A stretch of DNA of 64,000 nucleotides from Bacteroidota bacterium (GCA_016845105.1 JAERTF010000024.1:1-64000), one strand, 5' to 3'; numbered from the stretch's first letter, positions 17,908 to 25,813 are shown. Numbers and translations: made by a program. Notes: generated from the sequence alone by a model not told the origin.

Positions 17908-18924
17908 TTATTCATCTTTTATTAAATCACTTAACTTCCAAACTAAAATGTCACTCTCAGGGGTTCCTGCAATCAGATATTTACCATCCGGGCTAAAATT
18001 CGCATTATGTATCTCCATCATTTCACCCTTGTAATTCCATATTTCTTCCTCTGTATTCAAATTCCATAACCTGATGTAATAATCCTCATTGCAACTCGCT
18101 AAATATTTTTTATCAGGACTCATGTTTGAATATCCATTATAACAAGGAAAAGATTTATTAGAAACTAATTTACCATTTGATAAATCAAAATAGTCCATGG
18201 TGCAATCATCCTTATAAATACCAAGTTCATTTTTATCAGTAAATAAAATATCTCCTGAAAAATTGATTTTGCTTACCTGATCAAATGTTGCCGCCTCCCA
18301 GATAACGGTTTCACCATTGTTTTTAGAATTAGCACTAAATCCACTTATTATATACTTGCCACAAGGGCTGTATTTTACCCACGTCCAATTTGTTGCATGA
18401 TCGCTTAATGTATCAACGAAAACCGTATTTTCAATATCCCATATTCTCACTAACCTATCTGCTGAAGCAACGGCTAAAAATTTTCCATCAGGACTGAATG
18501 AAAGTGAATATATTGAGTTGGGTATTTCACTATCAAATTCAGGAATCATACCTATTTCAGTAACGTTGGATGGAGTAATCTGAACTTGATTGATCTTTTT
18601 CCCTGTTTTAACATCCCAAATAATAAAGCTTCTGTCCATAGAACCGCTGGCAATAAGTTTATTATCCCAGCTTATTCTGGCACTCCATACCTGATCTGTA
18701 TGCCCCTTAAAAGTTCTTAATTCTGAAAAAGTTTTTGCATCCCACAATTTAATCGTATTATCCCATCCATGACTTACTATGAATTTCCCATCAGAACTAT
18801 AGAATGCATTCTGAACTTTGTGTTTATGTCCTTTGAGAATTTTATATGGTTCAGTATTATCTGATTGTCCAAAAATGGTAATACAATCAAAAGCAAAAAT
18901 CAATAATATAATAATGTATTTCAT
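17908..18924 (-). CDS. Exported WD40-repeat beta-propeller protein
   Basis: 338 aa with a signal peptide (MKYIIILLIFAFDCITIFGQ) and a chain of classical WD40 repeats, for example LKGHKHKVQNAFYSSDGKF, HGWDNTIKLWDAKTF, FKGHTDQVWSARIS, GSMDRSFIIWDVKTG and SFSPDGKFLAVASADRLVRIWD. About seven blades fit a single propeller. It probably serves as a protein-binding platform outside the cytoplasm. Its ATG overlaps the TGA of a decayed PD40 tail by four bases (ATGA), a leftover of former operon coupling. A broken extra blade follows the stop. Confidence 0.88.
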   Translation of the reverse strand: MKYIIILLIFAFDCITIFGQSDNTEPYKILKGHKHKVQNAFYSSDGKFIVSHGWDNTIKLWDAKTFSELRTFKGHTDQVWSARISWDNKLIASGSMDRSFIIWDVKTGKKINQVQITPSNVTEIGMIPEFDSEIPNSIYSLSFSPDGKFLAVASADRLVRIWDIENTVFVDTLSDHATNWTWVKYSPCGKYIISGFSANSKNNGETVIWEAATFDQVSKINFSGDILFTDKNELGIYKDDCTMDYFDLSNGKLVSNKSFPCYNGYSNMSPDKKYLASCNEDYYIRLWNLNTEEEIWNYKGEMMEIHNANFSPDGKYLIAGTPESDILVWKLSDLIKDE

Positions 18925-18996
18925 TTGTTTTTCCTATAACCATTAATTATTTCATTATAAACCCATTAGATATGTTTTACCCTTTTGAGGGTTATC
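18921..18996 (-). pseudogene. Remnant of a fourth PD40 paralogue (C-terminal tail)
   Basis: The minus strand reads DNPQKGKTYL and, after a one-base shift, WVYNEIINGYRKNK and TGA. This matches the C-terminus of paralogue A (NHPQKGKTDI, YWVDSKIIDNYRNN) at both protein and DNA level. The remnant fills the whole gap between the alpha/beta hydrolase stop (19000) and the WD40 start. The rest of the PD40 gene is gone, so a deletion has joined the upstream hydrolase to the tail of the lost gene. Confidence 0.85.
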
Positions 18997-18999
18997 AAG

Positions 19000-19989
19000 T
19001 CACATTTTTTCTAAAAACCATTCAACTAACTTTTTATTTTCAACAATTGTCCAAGTATGCGGAGAAGAACCTTTTTCGTAGTCCTTTCTTTTCTGATACG
19101 TTGTAATTAATTCAGCCTCCTTATTACCTATAAGTCTTAATGAATTGTAGTAACCAGCAAGGTCAATGCTATTTATTGTATTATAATTCTTTGCTCTATT
19201 TTCAATCCACCAATTGATATCCGGTTCATGGTACATTCTTATGGGTGTATTCTTAAATAAGCTAGTTTTGACTTTATCTTCTTTTTGGTAAACAAATGGA
19301 GAATAGTCAATATAGGTTTGTATTGATTCTTCAGGACTACCACCTAAATGTGTTCTCAAATAGTGCATAACCCACTTAGCTTCCCCAACAGCGTTGGGAT
19401 GATAATTATTTATTATTGCTTGTTCTTGTTCATGCCACATTCTCACCATATCTAAGGGTGCATCGCAAATAGCAATTGCGTCCGGCTTTATACCAAAACT
19501 CGATTTATTTAAAAAACAAAATTCACTGTACCGCATTGCCATAGTTCCACCCAAAGACATTCCTGCGATAAATATTGGTTTATTTATTAGATTATATTCT
19601 GTTAATGCATTTCCTAATATCTCATCAATAATCTTGATATCTTCATCAGTAAATAAAAATTCTATTACTTTTCCAGTACTTACAAAAAGAACTGCGATAT
19701 TACTAGCCAGAGCTGGTTCAATTATCTCAAATTCATCAATATTTCTTGTTGTATCAAGGGCACTGCCACTTGGGAAAATAATTGTAGCAATAGCTTTCGA
19801 TTCAGGAAGGTGGAGTGTATATCCTTGTTTAGAAAGTGGAATTGTAAAACTATCTGATTCACTTAAAATTTGTTCGCCCGACAATTGTACATAATGCTCA
19901 ATAACAATAGGTTTAGCTTCTTGCAAACTATTTTGTGTACAAGAAGTAATAGTAGAGAATGATAGTAGAATTATAATTAATTTCTTCAT
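19000..19989 (-). CDS. Alpha/beta hydrolase-like lipoprotein
   Basis: 329 aa with a lipoprotein signal (lipobox ITSC, Cys about 17). An alpha/beta-hydrolase-like body has nucleophile elbow GMSLGG in IFIAGMSLGGTMAMRY and a C-terminal His in SSPHTWTIVENKK. Acid candidates include HEPDINWW. The overall match to known esterase families is weak, so the enzymatic assignment rests on the elbow motif and the preceding NKPIFIAG strand. It lies upstream of a PD40 remnant and the WD40 gene, all on the same strand. Confidence 0.72.
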   Translation of the reverse strand: MKKLIIILLSFSTITSCTQNSLQEAKPIVIEHYVQLSGEQILSESDSFTIPLSKQGYTLHLPESKAIATIIFPSGSALDTTRNIDEFEIIEPALASNIAVLFVSTGKVIEFLFTDEDIKIIDEILGNALTEYNLINKPIFIAGMSLGGTMAMRYSEFCFLNKSSFGIKPDAIAICDAPLDMVRMWHEQEQAIINNYHPNAVGEAKWVMHYLRTHLGGSPEESIQTYIDYSPFVYQKEDKVKTSLFKNTPIRMYHEPDINWWIENRAKNYNTINSIDLAGYYNSLRLIGNKEAELITTYQKRKDYEKGSSPHTWTIVENKKLVEWFLEKM

Positions 19990-20039
19990 ATATCCTTTTG
20001 TTTTAATGTAATAATGGTAAATTGCATGGGTAGTGGCAG

Positions 20040-20093
20040 GTTTCGTAGTAATTGCAAATCAAACCGCTACACAGTTTGAGCGGTCTACAAAAC
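20040..20093. repeat. Nested inverted repeat (structured intergenic element)
   Basis: The outer arms GTTTCGTAG and CTACAAAAC pair at 8 of 9 positions. The inner arms ACCGCT (20063-20068) and AGCGGT (20079-20084) pair perfectly around a 10-base loop. It lies downstream of the 20148 gene and upstream of the 19000 gene, and it is not followed by a U-run, so it is not a standard terminator. Confidence 0.5.
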
Positions 20094-20121
20094 ATGATAT
20101 TACTCACTTTTACAGTCATTA

Positions 20122-20144
20122 CTTATACAAAGCGTTATGTATCG
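20122..20144. repeat. Inverted terminal motif, left end of possible gene cassette
   Basis: On the plus strand TTATACA-AAGC-GTTATGT (20123-20140) mirrors TTATACA-TTA-GTTATGT read on the minus strand at 20975-20991. Both 7-base boxes are identical and only the 3-4 base centre differs. The pair flanks the 20148-20969 gene as inverted ends. Confidence 0.45.
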
Positions 20145-20147
20145 AAT

Positions 20148-20969
20148 TTATTCCGGTTTCATTTCCATTTTTTTGTATTCTTCAATTGATTCATTTGTTG
20201 TATTAAAACGTTCATTTTCATTTACACCTATATTGAACTTAATATCATAATAAGTTTGGTCAATAAATACCTTTTGTTCAAGATTGTCAGTAGAATAAAA
20301 CTCTCCTTTTATTTTAATTGGATAGTTTGTTACCTTATCAATAAAGTATGTTGTTTTCGAAATGTTTCCTTTATCGTCTTCAAGATTAGTTGCAAATCCA
20401 GGCATTGTCATTTTGTCCTTCAATATCACTAAAACTTGATAACAGTTCATGTTTCCAACAATTGTATCATTTAATCTTTCTATTGAGTATAAATTAGAGT
20501 GGTTCAGCATGTACTTAAATTCAAATTGCATTCCGTATAATGTATTATGACTCCAAAAATGTTTTCTTTTAAAGTCAGGATATTTATCTAAATCATATAC
20601 CCTAACAATGCTATCTTGTTTGTTTTTTCGAATCAGTCTAATGCCATCGTAGATATCTTCGTAAACGATATTCTCTTTATCGTTTACATACATGTACCAA
20701 TGTCCTTTTACTCCAACTATTGAATCAGAAATCAGTCTTTTAAAATACATTTCACGATATCGAAGTATTGTATCATTAATATTTTGAGGATTTGTTCTCG
20801 CCATATCTTGCTTGTAATAAATTGTTTCAATAGTATCAATTGTAACTATTGTCTTTTGTATTATTTCTGATGCAGTCTCTTTCTCATTGCAAGATGTCAA
20901 TATCATTAAGATAATCGTGAAGTATGTAATTCTAAATATTGTAATTTGCTTATTGGTCGGTCTGGTCAT
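20148..20969 (-). CDS. Lipoprotein of unknown function (LolA-like fold possible)
   Basis: 274 aa from ATG 20969. Upstream ATGs at 20978 and 21020 are also open, but 20969 gives the best lipoprotein signal (hydrophobic FRITYFTIILMIL, lipobox LTSC). The mature part begins EIIQKTIVTIDTIETIYYKQ, is rich in beta strands and ends with an acidic tail. This pattern resembles LolA/outer-membrane lipoprotein-sorting families of Bacteroidota (TYFIDKVTNYPIKIKGEF), but I cannot name the function. The gene is bracketed by inverted motifs (20122-20144 and 20972-20994) that look like gene-cassette half-sites. Confidence 0.72.
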   Translation of the reverse strand: MTRPTNKQITIFRITYFTIILMILTSCNEKETASEIIQKTIVTIDTIETIYYKQDMARTNPQNINDTILRYREMYFKRLISDSIVGVKGHWYMYVNDKENIVYEDIYDGIRLIRKNKQDSIVRVYDLDKYPDFKRKHFWSHNTLYGMQFEFKYMLNHSNLYSIERLNDTIVGNMNCYQVLVILKDKMTMPGFATNLEDDKGNISKTTYFIDKVTNYPIKIKGEFYSTDNLEQKVFIDQTYYDIKFNIGVNENERFNTTNESIEEYKKMEMKPE

Positions 20970-20971
20970 TT

Positions 20972-20994
20972 GGCACATAACTAATGTATAACAA
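20972..20994. repeat. Inverted terminal motif, right end of possible gene cassette
   Basis: The minus strand reads TTATACATTAGTTATGTGCC immediately before the likely ATG at 20969. It is the partner of 20122-20144. The box-spacer-box layout and extra base in one copy resemble the L and R boxes of integron attC sites, but only one half of each site is found. Confidence 0.45.
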
Positions 20995-21067
20995 CTCCTT
21001 TCAATTTTTAACTTTTGCATTTAGGAAGCCTCTCATACTCTTTTTTCTATTCTTCCTTTTTCTATTA

Positions 21068-21083
21068 ATCAATGTTTGTACCA
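21068..21083 (-). promoter_or_regulatory. Candidate sigma-54 -24/-12 element, site 2
   Basis: The minus strand reads TGGTACAAACATTGAT: -24 TGGTA and -12 TTGAT with the usual GG-to-GA spacing. It differs from the TGGCA/TTGCW consensus at two bases. The enhancer palindrome begins 65 bases upstream, exactly as at site 1. A start near 21057 would leave about 88 bases of leader to ATG 20969. Confidence 0.45.
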
Positions 21084-21147
21084 ACATTGCTATAGGTCTG
21101 ACTATATGAACTTTGTCGTAGTAACTAGTGTAAATATTTATACTGTA

Positions 21148-21164
21148 TGTAAATATATTTTACA
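21148..21164. promoter_or_regulatory. Candidate enhancer palindrome, site 2
   Basis: Perfect TGTAAA-TATAT-TTTACA palindrome. Two partial copies flank it (GTGTAAATATT from 21128, GTGTACATTTA from 21170), suggesting a cluster of binding sites. It lies in the 207-base gap after the serine hydrolase gene and before the 20148 gene. Confidence 0.5.
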
Positions 21165-21227
21165 GTCAGTGTACATTTAGTTAACATATCTCTGTTATAT
21201 TTGCTTTGACTCCCCCTAATTTAGCCC

Positions 21228-22388
21228 TTAATCAACCATATTCAATTCCATCCTAATTATCTTATTCACTATTTGTAAGCAAACCTGACGTGTAGAACCA
21301 AAATCACAGGAATTAGTAGCCACCACAAAAGCTCTATCCAATTTTGGAGCAACTATAACTGAGGCATACCAAATTTCGTTGGATCCAGCATGGTTGTAGG
21401 TAATTCCTTTGGCCCACGTATATTCTGCAACACCCCATCCAGCGGCGTAGAAATGGTTGCCAACAGGTTCGATTAATTTGTCTAAATACTTGTGTTCTAA
21501 AATGGGATTTTCGCTTGTCAACCAAAGAGAAATAAATTTAGACCAGTCAGTTACGCTACAATATACTCTACCTGCAGGGCTGATTGCTTCATGATAGTAA
21601 GCTTCACTTGGCCACCAACTCCCTACATATTTATTGTGGCCCCAGGGTTGATCTGTTGATTTATTTTTATTGGGGTTACCAAATCCGGCAGAAGACATCC
21701 CCAGAGGATCGAACAAACGTTGTTTCATTAAAACTTCCCAACTATCGCCAGTTATTTGTTCTGCCATACAAGCTGCAATCATATATCCAAAATTTGAATA
21801 ATGGAACTTATCAACCTCAAAGGTAGCTGGCAATTTAAAATTATCTTCTAGTATCGCCAAACGCCTTGCTTTAATTTCTTTTGAACGAAATGCTCCCTCA
21901 TCCATTGGATTTTTAGGAATTCCGGCACGGTGGGTTAGCAGTTGCCATAATGTGATACTATAATAATCCGTATGAATCCTATTTCTTAGTTCCGGAATAG
22001 CATCTATCAGTTTAGTGTCCCAGCTAAGCTTCCCTTCTGCAACCAAAGTGGCTATCATTGCGGCTGTCATTGCTTTACCACAAGATCCAATATGCACTAC
22101 ATCATTCGTGGTAAACGCAATATCAGTACCTGCTTTACTGACACCTGCGGAAGCGATTGCAATTAAACTATCACCTGAAATTATAGCTGCAACTATTCCA
22201 GGTGCTTCACCGTCATTTACAACACTGCAAAGAATTTGCTGAATGAAATCAGATTTCTTTGATCCTGATTTTGTTTGCGAATAGATCCTTTGACTTTCAA
22301 CCTGACCATCGGTTGATATTGCAGATAAACAACTTGCTAAAAATGTAAGAAAAAACAAAGTCAGAATAAGTAATATATAATTACGCAT
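21228..22388 (-). CDS. Serine hydrolase lipoprotein (class C beta-lactamase/PBP family)
   Basis: 386 aa with a lipoprotein signal (lipobox LASC, Cys 20). It has a compact class C beta-lactamase-like catalytic domain. The SxxK motif is SCGK (Ser 102, Lys 105), YxN is YSN in HYSNFGYM, and the third motif is HAG in NHAGSNEIW. It lacks the C-terminal beta extension of the 4101-5786 enzyme. It should act in the periplasm or at the surface on small esters or peptides; the substrate is unknown. It lies four bases after the transglutaminase-like gene, an obvious two-gene operon. Confidence 0.9.
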   Translation of the reverse strand: MRNYILLILTLFFLTFLASCLSAISTDGQVESQRIYSQTKSGSKKSDFIQQILCSVVNDGEAPGIVAAIISGDSLIAIASAGVSKAGTDIAFTTNDVVHIGSCGKAMTAAMIATLVAEGKLSWDTKLIDAIPELRNRIHTDYYSITLWQLLTHRAGIPKNPMDEGAFRSKEIKARRLAILEDNFKLPATFEVDKFHYSNFGYMIAACMAEQITGDSWEVLMKQRLFDPLGMSSAGFGNPNKNKSTDQPWGHNKYVGSWWPSEAYYHEAISPAGRVYCSVTDWSKFISLWLTSENPILEHKYLDKLIEPVGNHFYAAGWGVAEYTWAKGITYNHAGSNEIWYASVIVAPKLDRAFVVATNSCDFGSTRQVCLQIVNKIIRMELNMVD

Positions 22389-22392
22389 GTGT

Positions 22393-23346
22393 TTATTTTT
22401 TAATTCGTTCTTTTGTAACTTCTAAATCACATATATATGGTTCGTGATTTGGATAAAACAAGTGAGTTTTTGAAAGGATGTCCACTCTGCCCATAACTGT
22501 TTTGTTGTTCTTGATTATATTAATTTTATACACAATTTCATGCGACCTTATTAATCCGTAGCCTTTTACAACTTTACCAAATGTGCCAAAAGTTGGATCA
22601 ACAGGGATCCATCCATAATTCTCTAAATAAAACTCTCCCCACGCATGACGGTATGCAATCACGTGGCGTGCAGGTATATTTTTACATCTTAATAAAGTTA
22701 TCAAAATTGTAGTTAGACCTCCACAACTTCCCCCTCCGTTTTTCAAAAGTTCAGATGTTGGCTTCCACATCCCCGGTATACTTTTAAAAGTGAAATTGTC
22801 ATTAACATAATAAAAGCATTTTTTAGCATAATCATATACATCAGTTGATTCATTCCAGAGTTCATCACTAATTATATTTATTGTTTCGTTTTCAATATCA
22901 ATGATGTCATAATACTTTTTAGTGTATCTCTTATAGATATCGATAGTGGTATCATACTCGTAAATTCTGTTCACATCAGCAGACTTGTATTCTGTTTTTG
23001 AAGGTACATAATCAAACTCAAGAATAACTTCTCCCCAATCACCTTCTTCTGGTTGTTGCTCAGGCAAAATAGTATAACGGACATAGCTATCCAGAGAACC
23101 CGGATTATCGAATATCTCCCCACCATGTGTATCAATATTGGATATCAATTGGTAATCATTATTACGTGGAAGCGGACAATAGATATGACGTAAATTTTCT
23201 CCTGTCATTACTTTCTTAAATTTAATTTTATGTGTATATCGATATATCTTTTCTTTTTTTGGAATATCTAGTGTTCCAGCCCTAATCAAACTTGTGATGA
23301 ATACAAGAAAAAGGACAGTTAAAAAATCTATTTTAGTTTTTTTCAT
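22393..23346 (-). CDS. Secreted transglutaminase-like protein
   Basis: 317 aa with a signal peptide ending around IRAG. A transglutaminase-like core has the complete Cys-His-Asp triad: Cys 208 in GGGSCGGLTTI, His 234 in RHAWGEFYL, and Asp 250 in WIPVDPTFG. Before the core lies an immunoglobulin-like N-terminal region (YRYTHKIKFKKVMTGENLRHIYCPLP). In bacteria this superfamily mostly acts as cysteine proteases or amidases. It is the first gene of a pair with the serine hydrolase, so the two may act on the same substrate. Confidence 0.88.
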   Translation of the reverse strand: MKKTKIDFLTVLFLVFITSLIRAGTLDIPKKEKIYRYTHKIKFKKVMTGENLRHIYCPLPRNNDYQLISNIDTHGGEIFDNPGSLDSYVRYTILPEQQPEEGDWGEVILEFDYVPSKTEYKSADVNRIYEYDTTIDIYKRYTKKYYDIIDIENETINIISDELWNESTDVYDYAKKCFYYVNDNFTFKSIPGMWKPTSELLKNGGGSCGGLTTILITLLRCKNIPARHVIAYRHAWGEFYLENYGWIPVDPTFGTFGKVVKGYGLIRSHEIVYKINIIKNNKTVMGRVDILSKTHLFYPNHEPYICDLEVTKERIKK

Positions 23347-23458
23347 TTTTGTTAAAGTTTTTTATTTAGCTGAAAATGATGAAAATAAAACTTCTTCACA
23401 TTCAGGAATTCGCATAAAAATTTAAACCATTTCAGTTGGTATGTAATTGCTTAAATTT

Positions 23459-23569
23459 AATGAAACTCATCGCAGCAAGCTGACGAGGTATCTCAATGGA
23501 ATCTTTATTTTTTTCAATACGCATCAAGATGCGGGGAATATAACCCGGGAGATCCCTCGACTACACTCA
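23459..23569. repeat. Dispersed intergenic repeat, copy 2
   Basis: Near-identical to 3047-3172 but without the nested 19-base palindrome, and with three extra bases early on (CATCGCAGCAAGC against CCTCGCAAGC). It lies just after the stop of the SBBP gene, whose stop is at 23575, and ends CTACACTCAC. Copy 1 also sits at gene 3' ends, so these repeats may mark or terminate transcripts. Confidence 0.8.
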
Positions 23570-23574
23570 CGGAT

Positions 23575-25392
23575 TTAATCTTCTACTCTTTTGCATATAA
23601 CATCGTCTCCTCCATCCGGATGCATCGTCATACTTTCTATTTCGCCGGCATCATTAGTATTAAATGTAAATTCATACACCGAACCGTTAATAAAAAAATC
23701 AATTTGTGATCTTGGGTGTATGGGAATGTCACCTTGTTCAGGAACTTGCAATATCAACTGACCATCATTTTTGATAACAGTAAATATAAAGCCCGAACTC
23801 ACCTCATATTTACCTACATATGTTTCCAGAATTGCATCTTCAACCGTCACATCTTTGTACAACTCCGCCTTAGTAGGTTCAGGAATAGCGTTTAATAACA
23901 ATCGTCCTACCATTGTATAAGTGGGTGGTTCAGTGGCATCTTTGGTTAAAGGAAAGCCTGTAATTCCTGCTTCTCCACGTTGCCCTGCCTCAGCAACAAA
24001 GCTGAGATTACCATTTATATCCGGGCAAAATCTGAACATAAAACTTGCACCAAAATAGCTTGAGTAAAGGAGTTTGCTATTATTAATATCGATGACAGAA
24101 ACAAAAGATTTTCTGCGCCCAAGAAATGATGAGTTAAAGCTGCTCTCGCATTCTGGATATTCTGAATACAGGGCATTTTCAGAAAGTGGGAAGTCAGCAG
24201 AATTTGTTAATCCCCCAATTACAATAGTATCTTTATTAAGAAAATCGGCTGACATGACCCAATCAAAATCACTACCTCCAAATAAGGTAGCATATTCCAA
24301 TTCCATGGTTTCAGCATTAAATACAGATACAAAACAATCCTGATTGCCTTTAACCGTATCACAAATGGCGTTATCCGTTACTGGGAAAGCTTCTGCTTTT
24401 GTGCTGCCACAAACGATCAATCTGTTTGGTTTTGTCCACTTAATATATGCCCCCGCATATCCATCGGTTGCATAATAGCTTAAATATGAAATTTTGTGAT
24501 CATCATGGTCAATTCGGGCAATGTAATGATCCATTAAGCCCCCGGATTTGGGCATCAATATTTCTTTTCGAAAAGCATCTTCAGTTACTGCTAAGTCGGC
24601 TGTATAAGTTGCACCTATTAAATAGATGTTATCGTTGTCATCAATGGCAATTCCATTAATCCCTTCCCGCTGACTATCTCCAAAAAAGGTTGAAAATAGT
24701 AGATTTTTCCCATCAGGACTAAATTTAGAAATGAAACCATGCAAATTATCATTATTTTCAATGACACCTTTTGTTAATGGAAAGTTATGAGAGGAGGTAG
24801 TTCCAGCAATGATAATATTTCCTTTGGAATCAAGCTTAATACCACCTGTTCCAACTGTTTCTTGAACCTCGCCTCCAATAAATGTAGAAAAAATGATTTC
24901 CGTTCCGGTTGGATTTAACTTAGTTACGAAAACATCACCACCCCATGATCTTGCCCCGTTAAAACTGCTGTCATAGCATCCCTCAGTAACTGGAAAGTCG
25001 GATGATTCTGTTCCTCCGGCTATATATACATAGCCTTCATTGTCAACCGTTATTCCTGAGTGATGTTCTCTTTTGGTACCTCCAATTAAGGTGGCAAATA
25101 CCATTTCACCTTCAGGTGTGTATTTTACGACAAACACATCTGCTGATCCTTTCAATTCAGTTTGATAAGCGCCTTCAGTAGCCGGGAAATTCTTGTCTCT
25201 GGTATTTCCTGATATATAAGTATAACCTTCTCTATCGGCATAGATGTCGAAACCTGATGCATATTTATCGGTGTGTGAAAGATAAGTTGAAAACCCAAGA
25301 GTAAATACTGTAGTATCTGTCAGTTGGTTGGTTTGTGATACCAGAATTCCTTGAATAAAAAGAATTCCTAAAATGAGGATATATTTTTTCAT
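23575..25392 (-). CDS. Exported SBBP-repeat beta-propeller protein with DUF3471-like tail
   Basis: 605 aa: a signal peptide (MKKYILILGILFIQGILVSQ), then a series of SBBP repeats, the seven-bladed propeller type. They have the pattern FATLIGGTKREHHSGITVDN, YVYIAGGTESSDFPVTEGCY, FSTFIGG and FSTFFGDS. From about residue 520 it continues with YVGKYEVSSGFIFTVIKNDG and VYEFTFNTNDAGEIESMTMH. This domain resembles DUF3471, normally appended to beta-lactamase-like hydrolases such as its neighbours. There is no T9SS tail, so it is probably periplasmic or lipid-free surface-bound. It is the first gene of the minus-strand block. Confidence 0.85.
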   Translation of the reverse strand: MKKYILILGILFIQGILVSQTNQLTDTTVFTLGFSTYLSHTDKYASGFDIYADREGYTYISGNTRDKNFPATEGAYQTELKGSADVFVVKYTPEGEMVFATLIGGTKREHHSGITVDNEGYVYIAGGTESSDFPVTEGCYDSSFNGARSWGGDVFVTKLNPTGTEIIFSTFIGGEVQETVGTGGIKLDSKGNIIIAGTTSSHNFPLTKGVIENNDNLHGFISKFSPDGKNLLFSTFFGDSQREGINGIAIDDNDNIYLIGATYTADLAVTEDAFRKEILMPKSGGLMDHYIARIDHDDHKISYLSYYATDGYAGAYIKWTKPNRLIVCGSTKAEAFPVTDNAICDTVKGNQDCFVSVFNAETMELEYATLFGGSDFDWVMSADFLNKDTIVIGGLTNSADFPLSENALYSEYPECESSFNSSFLGRRKSFVSVIDINNSKLLYSSYFGASFMFRFCPDINGNLSFVAEAGQRGEAGITGFPLTKDATEPPTYTMVGRLLLNAIPEPTKAELYKDVTVEDAILETYVGKYEVSSGFIFTVIKNDGQLILQVPEQGDIPIHPRSQIDFFINGSVYEFTFNTNDAGEIESMTMHPDGGDDVICKRVED

Positions 25393-25444
25393 TTACTTTA
25401 TTGGTTTGATTGGTAATTAATTCAACAGCCTTTTCTTTATGAGG

Positions 25445-25460
25445 TTCAATCTTAATGCCA
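25445..25460 (-). promoter_or_regulatory. Candidate sigma-54 -24/-12 element, site 1
   Basis: The minus strand reads TGGCATTAAGATTGAA: a perfect TGGCA -24 half and TTGAA, one base from the TTGCA consensus, with correct spacing. It would start transcription near 25433, about 40 bases before the SBBP gene. The enhancer palindrome begins 65 bases upstream. Confidence 0.5.
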
Positions 25461-25524
25461 CAAACCATATACCCCTGAATAACTGTTTTTTACATTCTAA
25501 ATCTTTTATATTATATGGGGATAT

Positions 25525-25541
25525 TGTAAAAATACTTTACA
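25525..25541. promoter_or_regulatory. Candidate enhancer palindrome, site 1
   Basis: Perfect TGTAAA-AATAC-TTTACA palindrome in the 421-base gap between the divergent SBBP gene and amidase gene. Nothing coding is seen in the rest of this gap (25393-25813). The palindrome lies about 100 bases from the putative sigma-54 start on the minus strand. Confidence 0.5.
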
Positions 25542-25769
25542 TTAACTGTAACTAATATGTACACTTTATAATAGAACAAAATGGACCACACATTCCTAGA
25601 CTTTTATCTATGTTTGTATGAGTTAAGAGGAAAGAGATATAGTGCTCGAAAAACCATTCGAATACTTGTAATTCTCGAGACGAGATAATGAATGCAAACA
25701 AGTGCTCCTAAACACAATTTATTGTTGATAAATCATTGCTATACAAGCTTAGTGCTTTTTGGATTAGTA

Positions 25770-25802
25770 TAATTTTGCATCATCAGTGGCATGTTTTTTG
25801 AA
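25770..25802 (+). promoter_or_regulatory. Amidase promoter: TAATTTTG -7 box and overlapping sigma-54-like element
   Basis: TAATTTTG at 25770-25777 fits the Bacteroidetes -7 consensus TAnnTTTG. Downstream, TGGCATGTTTTTTGAA at 25787-25802 fits a sigma-54 pattern, but its start would fall almost on the ATG at 25814. The housekeeping box is therefore the more believable promoter. Confidence 0.4.
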
Positions 25803-25813
25803 CTCTTTTGTAA

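Noticed and set aside
18979-18993. ACCCT/AGGGT hairpin after the 19000 gene, a possible terminator.
   Set aside because: It is part of the decayed PD40 coding remnant (matching the PQKGK codons) and lacks a U-run.
3270-25392. Polysaccharide-utilisation locus.
   Set aside because: No SusC/SusD pair, glycoside hydrolase or hybrid two-component gene is visible; the content is lipoprotein hydrolases and propellers.
25787-25802. TGGCATGTTTTTTGAA on the plus strand, a sigma-54-like element before the amidase gene.
   Set aside because: The implied transcript start falls on the ATG and a good TAATTTTG box lies just upstream, so it is not claimed as a separate sigma-54 module.
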